Shown here one piece after another: positions 15,355-26,000 of a stretch of 64,000 nucleotides of DNA. Each line of letters starts with the position of its first letter. Positions within the stretch are counted from its first letter, which is position 1. The translations under genes and the position numbers were made by a program. The stretch is from Streptomyces hygroscopicus. GTDB lineage: Bacteria > Actinomycetota > Actinomycetes > Streptomycetales > Streptomycetaceae. A model generated the notes under the pieces. It worked only from the letters and a program-made list of their open reading frames with translations. It made no database searches and was not told the DNA's origin. Location: positions 2,604,001 to 2,668,000 of the forward strand of contig CP018627.1 in NCBI GenBank assembly GCA_002021875.1. Reading direction: 5' to 3'.

Positions 15355-16893
15355 TCAGCGCTCCTGGAGTGCCGCCAGGGCGTGGACGGTCGCGGCGGTG
15401 TCCGGGTACAGCCGCCGGTAGAGGGTGTACAGCTCGTCGTAGCGCCCGGTGTGCTCGGCGCGGGGCGTCACCGTCTCGCGCACCGGGTTCCAGTCCTCGA
15501 TGGAGGCGTCCCCGACGAGCTGCGCGGCCAGCAGAGCGTCACCGTAACCGGCGCCGATGGTGATGGTGCGCAGCTCCTGCGGGCGGCCGGTGATGTCGGA
15601 GACGATCTGCGTCCACAGGGAGCCCTGGGTGCCGCCACCGACGGCGACAACGCGGCGGATGTCACCGCCGGCCGCCTCGATGACCTCGATGTTCTGGCGG
15701 ACGCCGAACCCGGTGGCTTCGAGCGCGGCCCGGTAGAGGTCGCCACGGGTGTGGGACAGGGTCAGCCCGGCGATCACTCCGCGGGCGTCCGGGTCCATGA
15801 TCGGGGTCCGCTCTCCGGAGAAGTACGGGAGCATCAGCAGGCCATTGGCGCCGGCGCCCGACTCGGTGGCCAGCGCGGTGAGTTCGGCGTGGTCCCCGTC
15901 GGTGAACAGATCCCGCAGCCAGTTGGCGACCGCACCGGAGGTGGCCATGCCGCCGGCCAGATTACGGGTTCCGGGCAGGGCGCCGACCGTGCCCCACAGG
16001 GACGGGCTGGTCAGCGGCTTGGGCACGGTATGGATGAGAAACATGGTGGTGCCGTACATCAGCATCAGATCGCCGATGTGCTGCGCCCCCACGCTCAGGG
16101 CCTCGGCCCAGGCGTCGATGGTGCCGGTGGTGACGGGGATCCCGGCGGGCAGGCCGGTTGCCTCGGCGGCCTCGGTGGTGAGGGCCCCGGCCGCATCGCC
16201 GGGCCAGCGCAGTGGCGGCAGTTCGATGCCGGGGGCGACCTTGGCGGCCCAGGGGGCGTACCACTCACCGGCGAGCGTGTCGTACAGCGGGGTGCACTGG
16301 CTGGCCGAGTGGTGGTCGAGGACGTAGTTTCCGGTGAGCTTCCTGACCAACCAGGAGCTCGGCATGTACAGCCGCCGGGCCCGCGCGTAGACCTCGGGCT
16401 CCTCCTCGGCGATCCAGGCGATCTTCGGCCCGGCGGCCTGTGTGGTCAGAGCGGAGCCACAGCGGCGGATGATCTCCTCGGCGCCGAGCCACGCCTCGAT
16501 GCGCCGGATCTGCTGGACCGAGCGGGTGTCCACACCGTACAGAACGGCGGGGCGCAGCGGGGTGTCGTGCTCATCGGCCAGCAGAACGCAGGGCCCCATG
16601 CCGCTGACCCCGACGGCGACTACGGTGGTGTCACCGGAGGCGGCGCCATCCGCGACGGTGTCACCAGAGGCGGTGTCACCGGAGGCGGTGTCACCGGAGC
16701 CGGTCAACTCCCGGGCGAGTTCGACGAACTCGCGCCACCAGACGGCAGCGTCCATCTCGAAGTGACCGGGGCCGGGCCTTGCGGGGGTGTGCTCCCGAGT
16801 GGCCGAGCGGATCAGTGTGCCATCGAGGCCGACGAGAACGCCCTTGCTGCTCGAGGTACCGATGTCCACACCGATGACTGCGTTGCGAGGCAT
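15355..16893 (-). CDS. FGGY family carbohydrate kinase (gluconokinase/xylulokinase-like)
   Basis: Sugar kinase of 512 residues. The phosphate-binding loop is GVDIGTSSSKGVL, with TGTIDAWAEALSVG in the middle and VVAVGGGTQGSLW in the C-terminal ATPase half, the FGGY order. Residues about 65-88 hold an in-frame SGDTA-type repeat encoded by short GGTGTCACCGGAGGC-like units, absent from relatives I know. The start MPRNAVIG at ATG 16893 fits family N-termini; no strong Shine-Dalgarno is visible. A gluconate-type permease lies at 32894-34321 on the same strand, beyond the PKS-NRPS, suggesting a split gluconate locus. Confidence 0.88.
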   Translation of the reverse strand: MPRNAVIGVDIGTSSSKGVLVGLDGTLIRSATREHTPARPGPGHFEMDAAVWWREFVELARELTGSGDTASGDTASGDTVADGAASGDTTVVAVGVSGMGPCVLLADEHDTPLRPAVLYGVDTRSVQQIRRIEAWLGAEEIIRRCGSALTTQAAGPKIAWIAEEEPEVYARARRLYMPSSWLVRKLTGNYVLDHHSASQCTPLYDTLAGEWYAPWAAKVAPGIELPPLRWPGDAAGALTTEAAEATGLPAGIPVTTGTIDAWAEALSVGAQHIGDLMLMYGTTMFLIHTVPKPLTSPSLWGTVGALPGTRNLAGGMATSGAVANWLRDLFTDGDHAELTALATESGAGANGLLMLPYFSGERTPIMDPDARGVIAGLTLSHTRGDLYRAALEATGFGVRQNIEVIEAAGGDIRRVVAVGGGTQGSLWTQIVSDITGRPQELRTITIGAGYGDALLAAQLVGDASIEDWNPVRETVTPRAEHTGRYDELYTLYRRLYPDTAATVHALAALQER

Positions 16894-17003
16894 GGCGAGC
16901 ACGCTGACAGAAGGCGATTTCAGCGTCAAGGGATTCCTGACATATGACCCTTATCTGGGAGAAAAGCCATATCAACAGCGCGAACGGCAGCTCGTGGAGT
17001 CGG
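16894..17003 (-). promoter_or_regulatory. upstream region of FGGY kinase
   Basis: This 110-bp spacer is clearly richer in A/T than its surroundings and contains TTGATATGG and CATATG segments on the minus strand. It probably holds the kinase promoter. It also separates the kinase from the 3' end of the megasynthase gene. I could not settle on a single -35/-10 pair. Confidence 0.35.
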
Positions 17004-20000
17004 TCAGGACGTCCCGTGAGAAGTCGTCCCATGCCACGGTGGCCCGGTGGCGAGGGTGTGGCCGAGCAGGTGCAGTGGGGCGGCGCTCACTCCGGCTGCT
17101 TCGACCGCGTCCCAGTAGGCGTGCGCATGGGAGGCGTTGACCAGTCCGTGGACCAGTGGCAGGCCGGACACGGCGGAGTGCAGCAGGGATTCGAGTCGGC
17201 AGGAGGCGACCGTGCCCGGCAGCCAGGACCGTTCCGCGTATCCGGAGGCGGCGGCCGGTGGGAGGTTGTCGGCGATGTGCCGCTCGGTGTCGCCGACCGC
17301 GAGCAGGCCGCCTCCGACGGTCAGCACATCGCGCTGCCCGCGCATCCGGGCGAGGGCGCGGGCGGTGTCGAAGCAGTGCGGGAAGGAGTCGTCGACCACG
17401 ACGGTGCCGGGGCGCAGTCGGTCTACGTCGAGGACGGCGGTGCCACCGCTGACGGCGGTGACGATCAGGTCGGCCTCGTACACGGCGGCGGGAAGGGCCG
17501 GGGCGGACTCGGCCGTCGCCACCGACCCGGCCAGCCCGCTCCCGCGCAGCTCCGTGGCGAGTGCGTGCAGGCGGGGCGCGCTGCCCGCGACATCGCACAG
17601 CACCAGGTGGGCGGGCGGGCGCGGGGCGCGGGTGAGGAGCAGGTTGAGGGATGACGTACCGATGGAGCCGAGTCCGACCATGGCGACGGTCAGGTCGCCG
17701 AGGTCACGTCCGCTCGCGGCGAGTGCGGCGTGGACGGTCTTGACCACGGACACGGCGGTGGCGGCGTGGCCGGTGGTGACCGCCGTCGTCGCCCGGTCGG
17801 TGGCGCGCACCACCTCGAATCCGTAGCCGGTCAACGCGGGGATCATGCCCGCCAGGGACACGCAGCGTGCGCCGAGGGAGGCGGCGTGGCCGACGGCACG
17901 GGCGGTGTGGCCGGTGAGCGCGCTCCCTGCGGCCAGTTCATCCGCGAACAGCGGCAGCGCGACGAACGCGGAGCGGCCCAACGGTGTGCTGATCTCCTCC
18001 AGCAGACGGGGACCTCCGTCCGGGAAGAGCAGGTCTCGCATGTGTTCGCGGGGCAGGGCGGATTCCGGTATCCCCACGAGGGCCGCCAGGTGTCCGGGGG
18101 CCGGTAGGTAGCCGATGAGCGCGGCGTCCGTACCACCGAAGGCGCGCGGCGCGGGGGCAGGGGCCGGGGCCGAGGTAGGGGTAGGGGTGGGGCGCGGGCG
18201 GGGCGTTGCCGCCCGGGTGAGCTCGTCCCGCAGTGCGCGGGTGAACGTGGTGAAGGTGGGCGCGTCGAGGGCGGCGGCCGAGGCCCGCAGGGTGACGCGC
18301 AGGCCGTCCCCGACCGGGCGGACGGTCAGGAATACGTCGGTTCCCATCGGGGGCGGGGCGAGTTCCGTGTCGTGGTGGTCCCAATCGAGGGTCAGGGTTG
18401 CGCCGGTGGGTGGGCCGAGGGCGGAGAAGTCCAGGTAGCTGAAGAGGAACTGAGTGGCCCGGGGCAGGCCGGGTGGTGCGGGCAAGTCGGGTGGACCGGG
18501 CAAGTCGGGTGGACCGGGCTGGTCGTCGGGCGGCTCGCCGTTGGTGGCGCTGCTGCTCATGCTGCCGCCAGTGCCACGATTGGTGCCCCCGCTCGTACCG
18601 CCATCAGTTCGGCTGCGCGTACCGCCGCCGGTGCCGCCGCTCGTACCGCCTCCGGTGTCGCCCGCGGTGCCGTACGTCCGGGTGGCCACGGCCTCCTCGG
18701 TGATCTGGAGCAGGTCCTCGCGGAAGGAGCGGAACGATCCGTCGGGCGTGGCCCCGGCGCCCGCCTCCGCCACGGCAGGCCGCAGCGGCACGGCGGCCGC
18801 CAAGGGACCGAACAGTCGGCTGATGTCGGGCAGCGGGTGGTCGCGTCCGGTGACCGCCAGCCCGAGGACGAGGTCCCGTTGCCCGGTGAGGTTTGCCAGG
18901 GCCCGGTAGTAGGCGGTCAGGACGGGCGCGTACGACGTGGCGCGGACGGTGGTGGCGAGGGTGCGCAGCCCGGCCGTCAGCTCGGCGTCGAGGGTGAACC
19001 CCGCCGACCTGAACTCCGACGAGCCGACCCCCGTGGCCTCGGCGCCCGCCGTCGCGCCGCTCCCCGCGCCCGGGCGTCGCAGGTCGGGCCGCTGGTACGG
19101 GGTGGCTTGGCGGGCCCGCCAAGCGGTGGCCCCCGGGTCCCGGCCGGGGTCCAAGTCCGGCCGCTGGAGCAGGGTGACGTAATCGCGGAAGGTGCTGCGC
19201 AGCGGTGGCAACCCGGTCGGCTCGCCGCGACCGAGCCGGTCGTAGACGGTGAGCAGTTCCCGGCCGAACAGGGCCGCGCTGTAGCCGTCACCGATGAGGT
19301 GGTGGGCGTGGACGACGAGCGTGTGCTCGTCGAGGCCGGTGGTGAGCACGCGCAGGCGCAGCAGTGGCCAGGCCCACGGTTCGAACCGGCGACGGCGTTC
19401 GTCGGCGACCCGCTCCTCGACCAGGCCCGGGGATGCCAGCGTCTCGAAGTCGACCGGGAGCCGCAGCGCGGGCGGCAGTTCCTGCTGGACCGGCGGACGG
19501 GCGCCCGCGGGGAAGACGGTGCGCAGCATGGGGTGGCGGACGACGAGGGCGTCGACCGCGCGCTGGAAGAGATCGGTCCGCAGCGGACCGCGAAGGCGAA
19601 GCCGGGCCAGCCACGCGGAGCCGGATCCGGGCGCGATGGCCTCGGCGACCAGGAAGCCGCGCTGGGTGGGCGTGAGGGGGTACGGCGTGAGGTCCGCGCC
19701 GGCGGGGGCGGAAGCGTCGCCGATTCCGGGGGTGGGAGGGGTACTCGGAGCGGGCAACGTTCCCTGGCCAGACGGGTTCCCCGGGCCAGGCGGCACGGGC
19801 TGGTCCGGCGGGGCGGACGGGACCGCCGCACCGGGTGGGTTACCTGGAGCGGGCGAGTTTCGCCGAACGGGCGGAACCCCGGGAACGGGCGGAACCCCGG
19901 GAACGGGCGGATTCCCCGGGCCAGGCGAAACGGGCTGGGCCGGCGAAACGGGCTGGGCCGGCGAAACGGGCTGGGCCGGCGGGACGGGCCGGGCTACCGC

Positions 20001-23000
20001 GCCAGACGGGTAGCCCGGATCGGTCGACTCTTCCGGGCCAGGCGGGCCACCGAGGCCAGCCGACGCGGGCTGGTCCGGCAGGCCACGCGGCGCTTGCGCA
20101 TCGGGCGAGTTTTCCGGCGCGGGCGGACTTGCCGGAGCGGGTGGGTTTCCCCGCACGGGCCGATCGGGCAGAGCGGGCGGGGTTGCCGCGTCGACTGCCG
20201 CGTCCTCGATGGCAGCCACGTCCACGCGGGCAGTCTCGTCCACGCGGGCAGCCACGTCCACGCGGGCAGTCTCGTCCACGGCGGTGGCGAGGGCGGTGAG
20301 CGTGTTGTGCTCGTAGATGACCGTGGGCCTCGGCAGGGTGGCGTCTCGCCGTTCCCCCTCGTACACCTTCTCCAGCCGCGCGAACACCTCCAGGACGAGG
20401 ATGGAGTCGCCACCGAGCGCGAAGAAGTCGTCCTCGCGGCTGACCTCCCCGACACTCAGCGCCTCGGACCAGATACGGGCCAGCGTGCGCTCGGTTGGCG
20501 TGACCGGCGGGGTTCCCGGGGCTTCCGCACGGGTGGGCGGGTGTTCGTCCGTCGCCGGTCCCGTGTCCGCGTCGGCGGCCGACTCGTCCAGTCGGCGACG
20601 GTCGACCTTGCCCGTGCTGGTGAGTGGCAGCGCGGCCAGGAACCGGAACCGGGCCGGGAGCATGTAGTCCGGCAGAGTGCCGCGCAGATAGGTGCGTAGC
20701 TGTGCCGGATCGGGTTCGGGACCGCCCGGCAAAGGTTTCACGTAGGCGGTCAGCTTGGCGTCACGGTGCAGTACGGCGGCCTGTGCGACCCGGGGGTGGG
20801 TTTGCAGCACCGCCTCGATCTCCCCCGGTTCCACCCGATGGCCTCGGATCTTCACCTGGTCGTCCAGGCGGCCGAGGAACTCCAGTACGCCGTCGGGCCG
20901 TTGGCGGACTCGGTCGCCGCTGCGGTACCAGCGCTTGCCGTCGCGCTCGGCGAACGCCGCTGCCGTGAGCCCGGGGTCGCCGAGGTATCCCGGCGTCAGC
21001 CCCGTTCCGCCGATGAACAGTTCACCGGGCTCATCGGCGGTGCAGCGGCGCCCGTCCTCGGCCACCACCACGACCTCCGTGCCGGAGACGGGACGGCCGA
21101 TCGGCAGTCGGCGCACCCCATCGCCGGGGCGGGTCTCGATGAGGTGGCAGGTGGCGTTGATGGTGGTTTCCGTCGGCCCGTACAGGTTGGCGATGCGGTG
21201 GCCGGGTCCGAACAGGTCGTACCAGCGGCGGACGTGCGCGGCGGGCAGCGCCTCCCCGCCGACGTGGATCCAGCGCAGCGCCGACAGGTCGGGGCGGGGC
21301 GCGCCGCGCCGTACCCGGGTCTCGGCGGCGGTCAGCAGCCGTTCCCACAGCGTCGGCACCGAACTCCACACGGTGATCCGGTCCTTCACGACCCGGTCCA
21401 GCAGCGCCTCGGGGTCGCGGACCAGGTTTCGCGGCAGGGTGTGAATGGTGGCCCCGACCAGCAGCGGTGCCAGCAGTTGGCGTACGGAGGCGTCGAAGCA
21501 CACGGAGGCCGTCTGGACGAGCCGGTCGCCCGCGCGGTAGCCGAAGGTGTCCACGGCCCAGTCCAGGTAGTTGCCCATCGCCCGGTGGGTGATGGGCACA
21601 GCCTTGGGGCGGCCGGTGGAGCCCGAGGTGAAGATGACATACGCGATGGCGTTGGGGCTGGGGTTGGCGGGTGGGGCGGGGGCCGCTGCGGGCAGTGGCT
21701 TCGGTGTCGGTGTCGGTGAGGGATCGTCTACGGCCACCGTCGTCACGGCATCGAGTGTCTCGGCGGTGGCTCGGGTGGCGTCGTGGCACACCACGGTCCG
21801 GGCCGTCGAGCGGTTGAGCTGGTCGGCCAGGCGCGCGGTGGGATGGGCGGCGTCCAGTGGCACCCATCCGGCGCCAGCCCGCAGGATGCCGACGACGCCC
21901 ACGACGGTGTCGGCACCCGGCTCGGTCAGCAGGCCGACCAGGTCCCCGGGGACGACACCCCGGGCGCGCAACCGGTCGGCGAGAGCGGCGGAGGCCCGGT
22001 CGAGTGCGCCGTAGGTCATGGTGGCGTCGCCGGTTTCGACCGCGATCTGGTCGGCGGCCGCCCGGAAACGTGACAACAGGCGCTCGACGATCCCGCGCCC
22101 GGCCCCGGGGACGGTGGTCGGTGCCGGAACATCGCCCCCGGCAGGCGCGGCGAGTTCCCTGTGTTCCGCGTGCTCGGCGAGTCGCGCGAGATGGCCGAGT
22201 TCGGCAAGGTGTTCGCGTGCCAGGCGCTCCACCGTGGGCCCGGTGAACAGCCGCGCCGGGAAGTTCCAGGAGAAGTGCAGGGCTCGGTCGCTCTCCCAGC
22301 ACAGCAGCCCCAGGCGCGTGGCTGCGGAGGCGGTGCGCGCCGCGGCCGGGCGCACCGTGACCGGGCAGTCGGGGTCGGTGGTGACGGGGAAGCGGGCGAA
22401 GCTGAACCCCGCTGGGGAGGCCGTACGCGGCCGGAGCCCGGCCGTGGGCAGCAGCCGGGCGATGTCCAGGCTGGTCAGCCGGGCGTGCCGCTCCGCGTCC
22501 AGCCAGATCGCGCGCAACCGCTGTGCCAGGGCGGGGACCGGCTCGTCGGGGTCGACGGCGGCCGACAGCGGCAAGGTGTCGGCGAGCGGGCCGACCAGCC
22601 GGTCGAGACCGGACAGCCGGAGTTCGCGACGGGCGCGGGCCACGTTGACCACGATGCCGCGCTGCCCGCTCCACCGCGCCAGACAGCGCGCGTACGCGGC
22701 CAGCAGCAGGTGGAAGAGTGAAACGCCGTGGGCGGCGGCGCACTTGCGCAGTGCGGCGGTGAGGTGGGGGTCGGTGGCCACCTGGTGTGCGGTGAGCGGC
22801 GCGGCGGGCGGTGCCTCCGGTTCGCCGTCCCAGGGCAGGTCCAGCGTCGTGGGGTGGGCGGCGAGCGTGTCATGCCAGTACCGCTGGTCCTCGGCGAACT
22901 CCGGTGCGGACCGTTCCGCCTCGACGGCGGCGGCGTAGTCGGCGAAATCGGCTTGCAGCGGTGGCAGCTCGGGCGAACGGCCGTGCGCGAGGGCGGTGTA

Positions 23001-26000
23001 GACGGACCACAGCTCCTCGCCGAGGACGTTGAGGCTGAACCCGTCCGCGGCGGCGTGGTGCAGTACCAGCAGCAGGTGGGCCAGGTCGGCGCGTTCGCGT
23101 ACCAGCACCGCGCGCACCGGCGCCTCATGGGCCAGGTCGAACGGGCGGTTGCACAGCGCCTCCTCCAGCTCGGCCAGGGGGCCGTCTGCGTGGCGGAACT
23201 CGTACCAGGACGGCATGGTGAGCGGTTCGGGCGGCGCCACGCTTTGCACGGGAGCCGTGTCGTCGGCCTCGATCCTGACGCGCAGCATCGGGTGGCGTTC
23301 GGCGAGGAGGGCGAACGCGCGGCCGAGCAGACCGGTGTCCAGGGGGCCGTTGACGGTCTGGCGCACATACGCGTACGCGGTGACCTCGGGGTGCAGTCTG
23401 CTGCCCGTGTGGAAGGCCAGTTGCACGGGTGTGAGGGGAAGCGGGGCCCCGTTGTCGAACCCGCCCGCACGGTCGGCGGTGGGGTGCGACGGGGGCGCGG
23501 GCTGTTGCGCCGCCCCGGCCTGAGCGGTTGCTGCCAGGTGGGCGGCCAGCTCGCGGATGGTCCGGTACTCGAAGAACAGGGTGGGCGGGAGGGGTCGGCC
23601 CAGCTCCGACTCCAGCCTTCTGACAAGGTCCACGGCGGAGAGCGAGTCCAGCCCCATGGTCAGGAACTGCTCGTCGTCGGCCACTTCGGCGGGCGTGCGG
23701 TGCAGAGCCTCGGCCAGGAGGCGGCGCAGAACGCCGGTGATGCGGGGCGGGGCGGCGTCGGCGCTGCCCGGTGTGGGTGTGAGGGGTCCCGTTGCGGGTG
23801 TAAGTAGTCCCCTTGCGGGTGCGATGGGTCTCGGTGCGGGTGCCGGGAGCCCGACGCCGGTCCCAGACCCGGCAGCGGCCGACACGACGGCCCTCGGATC
23901 ATCGGCAACCGACACGCTGAACTCAGGCCCGGCAGCGGACGACACCGCGGCCCCTGGCCCCGGCGCCGCCCCCGGCCCCGGCCCACCGGCAGCCGACACC
24001 GCCGTCAGCTCGGCCACCACCAACTGCCCGGCGTCGATACCGCATGCCGCATGCAGCGCGGCCAGACCCGCGCCCGTGGTCAGAGGCGCCACGCCCCGCG
24101 CCGTGGCGGCGGTTCGCGACGGCTCCGCGGCGGCCAGCCCGGTCTCCGCGAACGCGGCGAAGTTGAGCGACTGCCACGGCCACCCGGCCGCCCGTTCGGA
24201 GGCGGCGAAGGCGTCGAGGAAGGCGTTGGCCGCCGCGTAGTCACCAAGCGCACCGGCGAGCCCGGGCAGCACCGAGGCGACGGAGGAGAAGGCCACGCAC
24301 ACCGCCGGACGGTGGCCATGCCGCCACAGGGCCCGGGACAGCAGGTGGCTGCCGCGCACCTTGGCGGCCATGACCTCGGCCATCTCCTCCGGTGTCTTGG
24401 ACCGCAGCGTGCCGGGGCGCGCCACTCCGGCGGCGTGGAACACCCCGTCCAGCGGCGGCAGATCCGCGACCAGGGCCTCGACATCGGCTTCGACGGACAC
24501 ATCCGCCACGCGGTACTCGGCCGTGGCGCCGAGCGCGTCGAGTTCGGCCATCAGATGGCCCGCCGGAGGACGGGCCGACCGGCCGACGAGGACCAGGGTC
24601 GGCCGACCGCGCCCGGCCAGGTCGCGCGCGAGCTCGGTGCCGATCCCGCCCGTACCGCCGGTGATCAGATAGGTGCCGTCGGGTGGCAGCCGCGAGAACG
24701 AGGGCAGCGGGTCGGCCGCCGCCCCCACCGCCACGGGGGTACGGACCAGGCGGCGGTCCGCCCGCCACGCCACCGCGCCGCCGCCCGGTGCGTTCCGCCC
24801 GAGCACCTCCCGCTCCAGGGCGTCGAGCCGCACGTCCAGGGTGTCGTACGAGGACAAGTCGACCCCGTACGCGGTGACGCCCGGAAACTCCTCGGGGAGC
24901 GCGAGCACAAGGCCGGTGAGCAGCGCTTGGGCGGGGCGCAGCCGTTCGGCGGTGGCGCCGGTGGCGTGCACATCCTCGGTGACCGCCACCAGGCGGCTAC
25001 CGCCCTGGCTCATCGATGGGATCAGGTCTTGCAGCGTGGACAGGACGGTGTGCGTCGCGGTGTCGAGGTCCGCCACGGTGGCGCACTCGGCCGCCGGTCC
25101 GGCGAGCCAGACGGTGAGCTGCGCGGGCGGCTCGGCGAGGGAGCCATCACCGCCCCCGCGGACCGTGATGCCGCGCCGCTCCAGCCGGTGGGCCAGCGCA
25201 CGGACCAGTTCCGAATCCGGCCCGGCCAGCCGGACGGTGTGCGGTGAGTCCCCGTCGGCCAACGGAGGCGTCTCACGCCAGGTGAGACGGTGCAACGGCG
25301 CCGTCGCCGCGGGCTCGGGTTGGTGCCCGGCCCCGGGCTCGGGCCGATGCCCGGCCCCATGCTCAGGTCGGTGCCCGGTCCGGCCCTCCGGCCGATGCTC
25401 GGAGCGGTACTCGGGCTGATACTCGGAGCGGTCCTCCGACCCATGCCCGGGCTGATACTCGCAGCGGTCCTCCGACCCATGCCCGGGGCAGTGCTCGGGC
25501 CGACACTTGGAGCGGTCATCCGGCCGATGCTCGGACTGGTCCTCGGGTCCATACTCTGGCCCATGCTCGGGTCCGTACTCTGGCCGATACTCGGCTCGGT
25601 CCTCGGGGCGGTCCTCCGAGCGGTCCTCGAGCCCGTGCTCGGGCCGCTGTTCGGCCCAGTGCAGTGGCCAGTGGCGTCGGCGCTGGAACGGGTACGTCGG
25701 TACGGCCACGCGCGCCCGCCCGGCGCCCAGTGCCGCGTGGTCCAGGTCGACCCCGCGCGTCCACAGCCGCCCCAGGGCCGTCAGCAGAGCCTGCCCGGCG
25801 TCGGGGTCGGCACCGGCGCCGGTGCCGGTGCCCGGGGCCGCCAGCGCGAACACCTCCGGCGACGGGTCGCGTTCGGCCGCCACGGCGCGGACCGGCCCCG
25901 GCAGGGTGGTGGCGGGCCCGAGCTCGACGAAGGTGTCGTATCCATCGTCCAGCAAACGCTCGACGGCGGCGCCGAAGCGCACGGGGCTCAGGGCGTGTTC

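Noticed and set aside
17004..18160. Terminal domain as an SDR-type thioester reductase or a thioesterase
   Set aside because: No GxSxG serine motif is present, nor the TGxxGxxG plus YxxxK set of R domains; the pattern matches AAR instead.
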